From positions 320,001 through 384,000 of the forward strand of contig JAIWNE010000008.1 of the NCBI GenBank assembly GCA_025331445.1: a stretch of DNA of 64,000 nucleotides. The letters are read 5' to 3'. The notes below the pieces were generated by a model. The model was given only the letters and a program-made list of their open reading frames with translations. It ran no database searches and was not told the origin of the DNA. Position 1 is the first letter of the stretch; every line of letters begins with the position of its first letter. The DNA is from Blakeslea trispora (Eukaryota; Mucoromycota; Mucoromycetes; Mucorales; Choanephoraceae). Positions 1 to 11,806 of this stretch are shown here, in pieces. A program made the position numbers and the translations under genes.

Positions 1-232
1 CAAGATAGACATCTAAGCTAAAAATAACCTTGAGTACGCCGACGTCCCAAAGTTGGACGGCTTCTTCCAAGGAATTGGCAAAGGCCCAGTATAAAGTAGA
101 GCCGGTTTGGTTGACAAGAGACTTGATTTGATCAACACCACCGTTTTTGAGAATAACGGAGCTGAAAAATGAGACAGAAGAATAGAGTGAAGCTTGAGAA
201 GCCTCTGCCAAATCAAGTGAAGGCACAAACAT
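1..232 (-). CDS. Histidine biosynthesis trifunctional protein (HIS4-like), N-terminal fragment
   Basis: An open frame starts at the ATG at 232-230 and runs off the left edge, giving 77 N-terminal residues. The layout resembles the extreme N-terminus of fungal HIS4 proteins (phosphoribosyl-AMP cyclohydrolase, phosphoribosyl-ATP pyrophosphatase and histidinol dehydrogenase fused): a short 'FVP-LDL' start, a hydrophobic 'SSVILKNGGVDQIKSLV' stretch and a conserved-looking 'EEAVQLWDVGVLKVIFS' segment. The catalytic domains lie outside the window, so the identification rests on weak N-terminal resemblance. The upstream region is AT-rich, with a poly(T) tract just before the ATG. A longer open frame in another phase over the same bases looks like a shadow. 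Confidence 0.4.
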   Translation of the reverse strand, partial: MFVPSLDLAEASQASLYSSVSFFSSVILKNGGVDQIKSLVNQTGSTLYWAFANSLEEAVQLWDVGVLKVIFSLDVYL

Positions 233-2797
233 TTCTTTTTTTTAATAGAGACGGAAAAGAAAGAGGGAACTTGATGTAAAAAAAAAGAAGAGGGGCAAAT
301 AAAAAGCTTAAGTGCAGTCACAGCAATGTGTCATTTTTTATCTGTTTGTGCGGGGTTTTCATTGTGTTTTTTGCCAGTAAATACGTAATTGATTGGCTAG
401 TCAAGCAAGATTTGTCAGCCGAGTTTTTTTCTGTTGATCGATGTTAATAACAAGTTGTTTTGCGCTTAATCAAGATATTTACTGGAGAGCTAAATCTAAA
501 AATACGAATAGAAATAAAAATAAAAACCAAGATTTTAGCTGATTCACACTTTTATAGGAATAAAGGTTGTTTTTAAAAAAAAAAACTACAATCTGATAAT
601 TGACACCTATTATTTGACGTCTGTCATTGGTTCTGAGTCTAACCTATTTTAGGCAATCCGATCTGGGGCACATCTTTTGATGATAGCTAAGGTCCCGTAT
701 TTTCGCCGCTGCAAAAAGTAAAATGAAAAGCTCATCAAGTGCACATTGACTAAGGTTGTCTGACACTACACTGATAAACAGTCATTTCATCCATCCTGAT
801 TCTTTCTTTGTCAGTGTTCGTTGTCAATCTCGCTTATGGTTACAGCTAAAAATTAGAAGAACTTTCTTAATCATCTGTAGCGAAAATCTTTTCGTCAAAA
901 GACTCTGCAATTCTCAGATACGACCTGTCGATGAATATATAATTGAAAGCCAGACTTTGATTTGAGCTTTCTGTTTGAGAAAGTAAAGAAATTGAATCAA
1001 ATTCCTTCAGGATAAATTAATTGTTCTAGGAGTCAATCAAACAGGGTCTAAAAGTAAATATGTAACAAGGAAACGAGCTCAGAGGCTTGTTGCGACTAAG
1101 TATTTACTAGGTGCAGAAAAGTACAATGTCTACTAAAGAGAAATTCATGTTGTTGCTGAAATCATGATGACTTTTAATATAAAATCCTTAATTCTTTTGC
1201 AGCATTTGAATCCTTTGTATTACACAATAACAATTGGGCGCCTTTTGAAAAGTACTTGCAGAATACATACGACCAAAAGAAGCGTTTGCGTCCTTCAAAC
1301 GATTGTCGGATTAGGTTTTTTTGCATAAACATATCAGCATAAATCAAGATTGATACAAATTTAAGCTAGGAAATTCCAAAAGAAAAGCATGCGAAATCAA
1401 TGATTTTGTAAAAGGCTGAATAATAGAGTTGAAATGGTATAAAAAAGAAGTTCGTTTTTATCAAACCTGTTTGTTTTCTGCCGTCAAATGCTTCAAGGAG
1501 CGATAAAGGAAGCTGCTATAATATGTCAGGTCAACTAAATGATATAAGGATTTACTTGTCATACTAGCGAATAAAAGCTAGTCAATTGAGACTTGCAAGT
1601 ATCTGCTTATTTATTCAGCCTTCCATTGTCATCTCTTCAGCTCTTCATTGCTTTTTGATTGATTTTGAAACCAAAGTGAGAACAAGGCATTTAAAAAGAT
1701 GCTTTGTTTTTCTGATAGAATTGTACTAGGGTTATGGAAAAGTTTTGTACTCTCCACAAAACAACATGTTAATCGCAGGCTCCCACAGTTGCTTGAAGGA
1801 TTGAACGATCAACCTCCAACCCTTTGTTTCCAAAAGACAGTCGAATGGCTCTAGTGAGAAGCTCAAGAGTAGAGTGATCGATGTAGTTGTTTTTCGTTTC
1901 AAGGATTTGCAATATCTTTGTATTTTATTGATCAATCAGATATACCTTAGTGACTCAATGTTCAAGCATTCATCTCATACGTATAGTCATGGCTACTGCA
2001 TGAACATCCAAAGTTTATTGACCCCATCTCATACTATTACTTTCTTTTTGCTAGTTTGTTTCTGCAAGAGGAATTTTCTTAGATTTGAGCTACAGTACAG
2101 CTATCAAATGGGACAGAGTTTTAGTCAATATAATTTCTGTCTCAAGAAGGCAAAGTAAGGTCTCAGAACTGACCATCATTTGCTCATAACGGAACCGAAT
2201 CATTCTCTTGCTTTAACTATTCATTCGATTCTTTGCCTCCCCTCAGTTCTAGTTTTTGGAAGATGCACAATGTGAGATGGTTAGGTTTTCATAGTTTGAT
2301 TTTTGTAGAAGTGAACCTTTTGATACTTGAGTGAATATAAGACGGTTTGGACCAGCAAAATTTACGAGAAAACAATTCAAGATAATTTGAAGTATGATAA
2401 GCTAGCACATAGATAAACAGGGATGATTTGATTGATTGATATCGCTTTTCTAATTCTCCCGAGTATAAACTTCCCAAAAGTAGTCGAGGAAGACATGAAA
2501 AACACGAAACAGGTGTAAAAATGAGTGTCCCAAAAATAATACCTTTCAATCCCAAAGAGTTTCATCGTGACTCCACCTGAGTTCGAAGCGTTGACGTCAA
2601 CCCAGTAATTTTATTCGTTAACTCTTTATTTTTTCTTTTTCCTTTTCTTTTTCTGATACATAAGTACTTTTCCCCTTATATTTTTCCTCAGAAGAGTTCA
2701 TTGTAAGTAAAGACATGAGCTTTCTTGTTATAACGCAGACAAGACCAGAGAGTACTAACCTTTATCGCTTCCGTAAATACAGAACACATACAATACA
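233..2797. other. Intergenic spacer, no gene recognised
   Basis: About 2.5 kb between the divergently transcribed HIS4-like fragment and the V-ATPase subunit c gene. Only short, unconvincing open frames are present (longest 94 codons), with no splice pattern or protein-like composition. It must contain both promoters. Runs of A and T are frequent near both ends. Confidence 0.6.
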
Positions 2798-3691
2798 ATG
2801 AGTGAATACTGGTAAAGAGCAATAACACGCATAGATAAAAAAAAAATAGCTTAATCTAACACAAACGCATTCCTTATAGTCCTGTCTACGCCCCTTTCTT
2901 TGGTACTATGGGTTGTGCCGCTGCTATTGTCTTCAGTTGTAAGTGTATTTGGCAGAACAAATAACGAGAGAGTCGCGTTTGCTCTCATTCTCCCTTTTTT
3001 TTCGGCTCCTTGTTCGTTTTAGATATTAATTTGTTACACCATTTTTTTTTTCTTAAACGATCAGGTCTCGGTGCTGCTTATGGTACTGCTAAGTCTGGTG
3101 TTGGTCTCTCTGCTATGGGTGTCTTGCGTCCTGATTTGGTCTTGAAGTGTATTGTTCCCATTGTCATGGCTGGTATCTTGGGTATTTATGGTGTCGTAGT
3201 TTCAGTACTTTTATCTGGTGGTCGTAAGTACTAGAGTTTTTTTTTTTGATGTACATCTATGAGGACGCGTCTGACTCAAGGTTTTCATTTTTCTACTTAG
3301 TTGCCATGAAGCAAACACTCTTCAGTGGTTTCATTCAAATGGCTGCTGGTCTTTCCGTTGGTCTTTCTTGTCTTGCTGGTAAGTCCTTTTTTTTTATAGC
3401 AGTAACATACATATTAATCATTAAATTTAATTTGAAAACAATAATATAGCTGGTATTGCTATTGGTATTACTGGTGATGCTGGTGTCCGTGCAACTGCTC
3501 AACAACCCAGAATGTTCGTCGGCATGGTAAGTGATTGCTGTTTCTACTGTTTAGCATTTGCATAAGTATTGATTATTGTGTATATTTAGATCTTGATTTT
3601 GATTTTCGCTGAAGTTTTGGGTCTTTATGGTCTTATTGTTGCCTTGATTCTTAACACCAAGGCTTCTGGTCAAGAAAATGTTTGTAACTAA
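2798..3691 (+). CDS. VMA3: V-type ATPase proteolipid subunit c
   Basis: Membrane-embedded c subunit of the vacuolar H+-ATPase, forming the proton-carrying rotor ring. Six exons: 2798-2811, 2880-2938, 3065-3223, 3301-3378, 3450-3526, 3590-3691, all with GT-AG introns. The first exon gives only MSEY plus part of a Cys codon. The protein has four hydrophobic helices, the first with '[16 protein letters not shown]' and 'GTAKSGVGL', typical of subunit c. The fourth helix has '[20 protein letters not shown]', carrying the conserved proton-binding glutamate. The length (~160 residues) is normal for the family. Subunit c rather than c' or c'' is inferred from the short N-terminus. It is convergent with the amino acid transporter 238 bp downstream. 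Confidence 0.95.
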
Positions 3692-3929
3692 AAAGTACAA
3701 AGAGTAAAACCCTCTTTCTTTTTCTTTCAACTAACACATAGTTTATTCCTCACTACCTCCGCACGTATATATCAAATATAAAAAAAATGTGATATCGCAC
3801 ATCTCTTTATACTGTTTTTGTCCTTTTTGTTTTATTTTATGAATGAGCACAAGCTTGTAGGTCTATAAATGTGCATAAAAAAAAAAGAGTGGAAAGGAAG
3901 AGGGAGAAAAAGAAAGACTATGAACATGA

Positions 3930-5516
3930 TTAAGACTTGTTTTTGAAGTCGCTATTTAAAGCTTGGATGGCTGAAATTGTACCAAAGATAAGCCCCACAA
4001 CACCCAATAAAAGGGTCAGTAGAGCTAGTATATAGTCGTACCATGGTTTACCACGAATACCAGTGAGCTTGTAATAAAACAAAACTGGAAAGATCAATAC
4101 AAGAGCACTGTTAGAAAAAGCACCCAAGAGAGACATAAAGTCACCAAAGAAGGGCACAAAGATGGCAATAACAGCAATTGCAACGATCAACGAGCCACGA
4201 AGCAGTAATCGCATAACCCATTCAACAACAAAAGATCGATGCTCAGAATTGATTTTGAGCATCTTTTCGAGATCAAGAGCAAATGAGGTGAGTAAAATAG
4301 GCGTTGCCAAGACCAAGTGGATGGTAATGATAATAATAGAGGCAGACTTGGGTCCACCAGATGGTAAAGAATCATAGATAGGAGATTGTGCATTAGTGCC
4401 ATACACATAATAACCAGGTACAGCAACGAGAAAATAAATAATAACACAGAATATGAGACCTGCAGCAATGACCTTGTTCCAGTCCTTTCGTCTTCTCATA
4501 CCTGCTTCAACGTGTGCATAGACTGGATTACCACCTACAATGATGAAGCATCGAATGAAATTAGTTTTCTCTCTTTCTCTTGAAAGATTACTTTGTGAAC
4601 TAACCGAAACTGAAGACAATTGAACTTAGGGCAATTGGGAACATATTCCATATCACTGAGTCATGGTGAACTTCGACATGGTTAGGAGCATCCTTCACAG
4701 TAGCACCTAAAACAATCAGGATGACAACGACGGTAGAGAGCATACCGAAGCAGCTAAGCACTGCGACTTCTTTAAGGGACTTGAAGAACAAAAAGGGAAC
4801 AGCAACAATGGCAGTACAGATGATTACCCAGATTGGGAAGGTCAGCTCTGCAGAGGTACCCTGCGCGACATTATGGATATTTAAACCTGACAATAAGAGA
4901 TAAAGTACTGGTACACCAATCAAGGTAACTGCAGTAAAGAAAAAAGCAAGCCAGCCACCAAGAGTACCAAAAGCTTCTGTAGCAACTTCTTGGTACGATG
5001 ACAATCGTCTCTTCGGATCGTAGTACATGGACTTGATCAAAATGACACCAGTATCTAAAAAAGGAGACATCATAAGATTGTGATCCCACTTGTCATTGCT
5101 TTATGTCATTACTTTACATATCGATAGGACGCAACTAAGGACCAAAATGAAGAGACCAATCCAACCACCTATCAGGTACTGTGTTAGAAATAAAAGAAAA
5201 AATCGTACTGAGTGTACAGGACAGTACCTTGTTTCAATGAATAAGGTAAGCCTAGAGCACCTGTGCCTGCGACTACGCATACCACATTGAAAAAAGCAGT
5301 GAAGCTCGATCCTTGCTTGGATCGATCGATACCAAATTCAACGTTGGAGTTTTCTTCTGTAGGATCATAGACTGTTTCGAAATTATGTATTACATGAATG
5401 TACTGTTATGCAAAGTGACAGATTCAATATTTACTATGATCAATGTCTTCATTCACTGCTTGTTGTGAGCTTAAATAGACTTTCGTTGTTGTGTCCAAAT
5501 ACTCTGGTTTAGACAT
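3930..5516 (-). CDS. Amino acid transporter, AAAP/AVT family
   Basis: Proton-coupled amino acid transporter of the SLC32/36/38 superfamily, most like vacuolar AVT1-type carriers. Five exons: 5516-5435, 5371-5228, 5168-5118, 5054-4605, 4534-3930, giving 443 residues exactly in frame. The hydrophilic N-terminus (~60 residues) is followed by the family hallmark 'NVVCVVAGTGALGLPYSLKQ' in the first membrane helix. 'GGWIGLFILVLSC' and 'YTGVILIK' follow, and later 'SIVFSFGGNPVYAHVEAGM', matching the conserved sixth-helix region. About ten to eleven hydrophobic segments can be counted. Substrate and compartment (vacuole or plasma membrane) cannot be read from the sequence. The start ATG at 5516 is the first one compatible with the splice chain. 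Confidence 0.88.
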
Positions 5517-8500
5517 GCCCGGCCAAGTGTCTATATAGGTGATTGAGCTTTAGGCAATTTGGATCAAAAGAAAAAGAGAGCATGTATAGATTAAAATCAA
5601 AAGTCGACAAAATTTTTTTTTATTTCCAGTTACGACATGAAGCGGCGCCTTTTTTTTTTCTTTTTGTTTTCTTTTGAGATGAATCTCAACTAGGATTAGT
5701 GAGACACTCGAATACGCACACAAGAAATATGACTTAACAATAAAGGATCAACACTACATCGACACTCGATTTATTCACTTGTCATACACACGACTTTCTA
5801 TTTTTGTCCATCCCTTCCTGTCAATTTTTTTTGTCCTCTCCAAGTTTGAACTTCCATTTAAGGAAGGAAAAAATGTATTTTGTACGTCCTAAAATTTCCT
5901 TCAGACACTTTTTTTGTCCACTTCCTTTGGTCCCTTGATAGTAACAATTCTTGATTCTTTACTGCTTGCTCAGCTCAACCATCTCATGGTTTTCTATTAT
6001 TATAGCATATATCAACATGCGCATATGTTAAGAAAGAGATAATGTCTAGTTCATGTTGTTTTGATCTCATTTCAGACAATTGAATTCAACAAATTTAGAG
6101 ACAATAACATTCTCTACCTAGTAAGTGGCTGTCGGTCAAAAAAAAATCTTTTTTTTTTTCTGTCTGTTGTAAAGATGAATCAAGAAGTTACATCTTATTG
6201 AATGTTTTTCCATAAGGTTTTGAAGGCAAGCTACAACAGTAAGGTAGCTCTACGCAATAATATTCGTCTGCTTGGGACAGATATGATCTTATAAACCTAA
6301 CTGTGGTCAGATCGAGACAGACACATACGGTGCTACGGTTTGTCAGTACCGCTCAGCTGAATTGGATTATCCTGCCATCAACCCACCATTAACTCTTTTT
6401 AACCCTCAGAGTGCCAAAGGCTAAATCAAGTAAAACGTAACAACAACATTGGTTGAGTTACATTTATCAGGTCAGTAGAGAAGAAAACGCATAATAGTTC
6501 ATTATCGCCACTGAGCCGATCTGATGCTTATCTCCGGTTGTCCGATCAGTCGGCGATATACAACATGACAGTAACTTGTTTGTCAGATAAAGAGAGTTGA
6601 TTGGAATCAAAAAGAGAATTCTACGCAGCACGAAGATGGGTAGCGTTACGATCAATGTGGGTTAATAAAGCATGAAATATACTCTTGATTCAGCAAAAGA
6701 GACAAACAATTGAAATGCAGTGAATGAAATGTTTATTTTTCTTGTCTGGATTAGATGGAGCAAATCATCCAAAATGAAATATGTTTTTGTTTTAGAGGAA
6801 GTAACAATAATAACTGAGACTTGACAGAGTATAGGTAGTTTTAAACAACATATGGCGTTTCAAAGAGACAGTAGCAGAGGTGTTTAGATAGTAGCAGAGA
6901 GTGGCAGCAAACAAGTGATTTTCATAAAGCAGATTGAACCCAATTCAGTGTAGCGTTTATAGAGGCAGAGAGCAAAGTAGACCAAGTAGTGAGATAGACC
7001 AAGAGATGTAGAAACAGATGTTTTTTTTTGTTTGGCTTGAGGTTTTCTTCTTTGGTATACGCGTAGCAAGAGTGGCAGTAATAGTGCATGAATCGGGTTC
7101 AAAATAATAATAATATTTTACAAAATAAAAGACTAAGCACCGCTCAAACGCATTCGCCGGATGAGCTAAGTGCTGGAATGCGAGCTTCAAGAAGCTCATT
7201 TTCATTTTCGTTTTCATTCTTTTCGCTACTGACAACCATCAAGACACACTTTAAGCCAAAAGATGAATTTCAGCGAGCGCGTCAAACATGTATTGTTCAG
7301 GCAAAGAAGTAGTTTATAAAGCGTGTGCCTTATGAAGGCACACTAACACATATATACCAGAAGATAAAGAAAAAAACTACTTACCTTGAGCCTATTTCGA
7401 ACTTGATCATAGCCTGAGAAACCTTGATAGAAATGAAAGAAAGAAAGAAAAGAGAGGGAAGAAAGAGAGGAGGGGAAAAAGTACCTTTTGTTTGTTTGTT
7501 TACAAAGTGGCAAGACACCAAATGGGGTGAAACACAACCAATCAGATGCAAGAATCACAAAAAATTCCCATTGCTCTATAAGCAATTAGCATATATCACG
7601 TATCCATCCATCAAAAGAGTCTTATCAGTTGAAAAATTGCACAGCGAGAAATTCCCTCTCTTATTGAAAACCTCTTTGAGCTTCTTAAAAGAGTCAATTA
7701 ATTATTCTTGTGTTTGATGAACAACTTACTAACTGACAATGCAATGCCAAACAACGTTACACAGACTGCCTCAAATCTCAACTTAAGTGGATCAATTGTT
7801 CAATCAACAAGGGATAGACATCAAAAGACTGCAACAATAGCTCATAAGCCTGCTTCCAGGAATAAAGAGAGAACACTTGTATCAATATCTCCATTTTTGT
7901 TTTGAGTTTTCTGCAGGATTTAGATTTCGTACACCAATTTTTACTAAAGAAATGCATTGCTGGGTCTTGACGTCGGCTCTCTTACTGAAGCCCATAAAGC
8001 AGTCCTTTTTTTTTATGAGTATGCTTGGCGAACATGTATTTGTTTGAGACACCTGAAATTATAACTTAGAATTCTGGCATATGCTTTTTGATGTCTGTTT
8101 TGTAAACTTTGTTGAGTCAGATTTATTCTTAAAAAGTCTTGTGCTTCAAGCTGTTAACCATGATGAATCTTCATCAAGCTAGATATCTATCGCATTAAAA
8201 CAATACAATGAGACTAGTATATGATTGGTACTCTTGAAAGACAGAAAACAAAGATTACATCAGATTGAAACTACATAGGTTTACAAGGTCCATAACATTT
8301 GGTTAATGACATGTTTACGTGCTTTAATCTTGTTTACTTAGTTATAGTTGCCAAATTGGATCTCCAGAAGATAGATGTATTCTGAGAGACTAAAGTTTTG
8401 TTATAAAGGATTTTCGTATATGACAAGAAGCTGTTATTTATTAGACAACGAGCACTTTCAGCTCTTTAAAGTCTAAAGCCCATAATTTTTTTTTTTTACT

Positions 8501-8675
8501 TTAAAACTCTAGCCAATAATCAAGTACTGAGTTACAAAAACATGTGTGAAATCTTGAATATACTACCAAGCAAATATAGTACAATTGGTAAATCTTATCT
8601 TTATTTGTAGTCATCTATCTACTTATCTCTCTCTTTTCTTTTCTTCCATCTTTTCACTTAAACAAAACAATCGAA
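5517..8675. other. Long intergenic spacer, no gene recognised
   Basis: About 3.2 kb between two divergent genes. Several open frames of 60-97 codons exist on both strands, but all are rich in Phe/Ser/Lys homopolymer-derived residues and lack plausible exon partners. A purine-rich stretch around 7430-7480 and poly(T) tracts at 5610-5660 and 8490 stand out. No RNA gene was recognised. Confidence 0.55.
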
Positions 8676-9218
8676 ATGGCTTCTCTTCCTGTGATTGAGG
8701 AACTAAACAAAGAGTCTTCCAAGAATTTTATCCAGGCTGTCAATATACTCTTTGAAACTGCACCACCACTTGCCCAACGCCTTCTTGATCGACGCCCCTA
8801 TCAATCCTATACAGACTTAATAGATTATGCCGAAAAGATATGTTTAGGCGAAGAGCTTGAGCAACATGAGAAGCTACAAGTCATGAATGCGCATCCACGC
8901 ATTGGTGCATCCAAGACCAACCTTTCAGCTAGTTCCCTCAAAGAGCAAGGTTATGACTCACGCACAGGCAACCTTTCAGAACAAGATGTTGGCGTAAATG
9001 CAAAACTGGCCGAGCTAAATCAAATCTATGAGGATAAATATGGATTCAAATTTGTCGTGTTCGTGAATGGTCGCCCTCGACATCAAATCATTCCTATTAT
9101 TGAAGAAAGAATAGCATCAAATGATCGTGAAAAAGAGTTAGAAACAGGTATCACAGACATGATACTGATAGCTAGAGATCGTTTAAAGAAGGCTGGTTTT
9201 GAGAGCAGTAGGATTTAA
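8676..9218 (+). CDS. OHCU decarboxylase (uric acid degradation)
   Basis: 2-oxo-4-hydroxy-4-carboxy-5-ureidoimidazoline decarboxylase, the third step converting urate to (S)-allantoin, probably peroxisomal or cytosolic. A single exon encodes 180 residues, the usual length. Family motifs are visible: an N-terminal 'FIQAVNILFETAPPLAQRLL' helix; 'MNAHPRIGAS' at about residues 70-79, containing the catalytic histidine; 'LSEQDVG' around residue 107; and 'YEDKYGFKFVVFVNGRPR' near residue 130, with the conserved 'GFKFVvfVNGR' core. There is no obvious C-terminal PTS1 signal (it ends SSRI). Neighbouring genes are unrelated. Urate oxidase and HIU hydrolase are not in the window. Confidence 0.93.
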   Translation: MASLPVIEELNKESSKNFIQAVNILFETAPPLAQRLLDRRPYQSYTDLIDYAEKICLGEELEQHEKLQVMNAHPRIGASKTNLSASSLKEQGYDSRTGNLSEQDVGVNAKLAELNQIYEDKYGFKFVVFVNGRPRHQIIPIIEERIASNDREKELETGITDMILIARDRLKKAGFESSRI

Positions 9219-10637
9219 TAAAAACATAGGACAATAAAAAGCACAATGTTGGTTTTATTCCCTTAAGACGAAACTTGCTACTTCTCTATAGGATTGGTTT
9301 TTCTATATTCATTTGGAAGACCAAAAGAGGAATCAATCTTCAAGTCCTGGATTTTGAAGGTTAGAAGGATTCAAGATATCATTCGTCTTGGCCAAATCAA
9401 ACGACCATGCAAGCGATTTCATCACGCTATTAAAATGAGTTGAAGATAATATATTATAATAAAACTAAGCATGCCCTTTCTATTTTGAACAGAATGAACA
9501 ATAGCATGCTCGCCTTGCGACAAATAAAACGCTTTTGATAATAAGAAGTATCTATAACTGTTTTAAATAAGGAGATATGTTGGCACTTTAGTGATGTTCA
9601 GCATAAATGGCAAATGATGCACTCATTAGAATGTGGATATACTTGACCCCATTGAGAGCTGAACTACATATTTCAATCTCAAGTCATCCAATTTCTCAAT
9701 CTAGGTTACAATCCATCTCAACTGATATGCATAAATCTCTAAATAAAAAAATCTAGACATGGCAGCTATTGAAAAGGAAGAACTCCTTTTTTAGACAAAG
9801 CCAACATCTGTTCCTCTTGTCTGAGCTTTTGTATTCTTATTGACTCAGGCTGTTCAGGCAAATACACATGTTTTGAGCCTTAGCAAATAGGACATGCATG
9901 GTCATCTGTCAAAACAGAAAGCACAGCTACTTAATTGAATGTCAGAAAGGGGCATGATCTGTAAAAGGGCAATTAGACCCCCCTTCATTTTTTGAAAGCC
10001 CACTTGTTTCATCTACTGAAATTTCAAAGAAAACTAGAGGGTGAGAGCATCACATTACTGCCACACATTATATCTGCAATCTTGTATGCATATATAGAAT
10101 TTGTTTAATACCATGCCGATCTTGATACAAGTGCTAGATCTACATAACCACAAGATGAAAGCTATATCAATTCATGGGGATATATGAGGCTTTGGGATCG
10201 CTAGCACTAAATTCGATCTGCATATCGTTTATGATCTATTACGATCCTCAAATCAAATGTATCTGCATAGCAAACCAAATGCTAATTGTTTTGCGTATAA
10301 TGAATATGAACAGATTTATTCATTTTCATTGATTAAAAACCTGGCGTCCTTTTTATTGTTCGATCAACTTGAACCTTAAAGCCCTCTCTAAAACCGAAAT
10401 ATAAACAGTAATTGTACATGCCTTCTTTTTGTTTTCTGCAATTGAAATAACAAGATCATACAAAGTCCACAATGATTAAATAGGTGTCGTATAGTGTGAT
10501 TTTTATATAAAAGATTACATAGAGATTATTTAAAAAAAAAGGGGGGAAATGGGAAATTGCACGACTCTAAATTTGCGCTTGAGATGACAGCAAAGAATAG
10601 TCTGTAATAATAATAAAAAGAAGTGGAAAGAAAACAA
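9219..10637. other. Intergenic spacer
   Basis: A 1.4 kb AT-rich spacer between the 3' ends of the OHCU decarboxylase and septin genes, which converge. No open frame of note, tRNA or repeat was seen. A short A9G6 run at about 10532 is the only compositional oddity. Confidence 0.55.
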
Positions 10638-11806
10638 CTATTGAGCTTGAGAAGCCATATTCAATTTGGTAGCTCTCTTGTACATCAATCTCTCGGTACG
10701 ATATTGTTCATAATATCTTTCCACTGTATCCAGTTGCAAGAATCTTCGATGACTTGAAAACAACACATGCTTGAGCTTAACAAAGTCACTATATTTCTCA
10801 CTTAGACAGTCGATAGTCCCCCAACCGAAATCACGACCTAATTTGATACTTTCGTCTGTCGTCATCTGAATAGGGTTGCCTGACTCTGGTTCATCTTCGT
10901 AAGCGATAAAGGTGAAAGGAACTGCATGCAGATAATCGAGAATTTGTTGTGTTTCTGGTTCTTCTTCATCATAGTTAAACTGTGAGAGGAAGTTTTCTAA
11001 TGTTTGTGGTTTATCTTGTTTTTTACTGTTGCCATTTGCTTCATCCTCCTCATCCTCTTCTTCTTCTTCTTCCTCAGGCATGCCATAAATGGGAATTTTG
11101 TGTGTGGTATAGATATCCTTAATAATCGTAGGTTTTAAACGGTTTCTCTGAGCAAGTGTCAAATTGTCTGCCTTTCCTATTACAGGGATGACATTGACAC
11201 GATTGGATAATCGTCTGAGAATCCGAATGTCGAACTCGTCCAGGGCTGACTTTTTCGGATCAATAAAATAAAGACAGCAATGAACTCGAGTATCTAGTGC
11301 CTTGGGGTTACGCTTTACTTTGGTTTCCTATTTGATGTTTTAGTACATGTATGACAATGACACAAAGTATATATATATATATATATGTTCTACTCTTATT
11401 TTACCTCTGCCAAAGTCAAATCAAATTGGTGTTCAATATATTTTGTGATATCATGTAATTGCTTGTCAACCAGATATTCTGCACTGAATCCTGGAGTATC
11501 TATGATAGTCAAGAAAGTGCGTTCCTTTTTGTCTACATCGATCTCTCTCGAAATGGTATAGGGCTGTAAGGTCTTTTCGATTGGGCCATGCAATTCTTCA
11601 TGAGCCATAATAGACGAGTTCTCACTCATGAAAGAATCACGCCTCTTCTTCTTTGTTGTAGTACCTTCTTCCAGTAACTGTGCCTTTTCTTCTAGTTGGA
11701 TAGTCTCTAATAAGGTACGAACAAAGGATGTCTTACCAACACCAGAAAAGCCAACAACCATCAGGTTGAAATTTGACATAAGATTCTTTCGGGATCGTGG
11801 TGCCAT
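10638..11806 (-). CDS. Septin-type GTPase
   Basis: Filament-forming GTP-binding septin, acting at septation and cell-cortex sites. Two exons (11806-11405 and 11327-10638) give 363 residues. P-loop 'GFSGVGKTSF' lies at residues ~18-27, the G3 motif 'IIDTPGF' near residue 110 and 'VIPVIGKADN' (G4) near residue 180. The septin-specific 'DFGWGTIDC' and 'SDFVKLKHVLFSSH' segments precede the C-terminal 'YYEQYRTERL'. Unusual points: an acidic insertion just after G4 (an E7 run followed by DEEDE, then a Lys/Gln-rich stretch), and only a short tail without the long coiled coil of CDC3/CDC12-type septins. The exact septin subgroup is not assigned. Confidence 0.88.
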
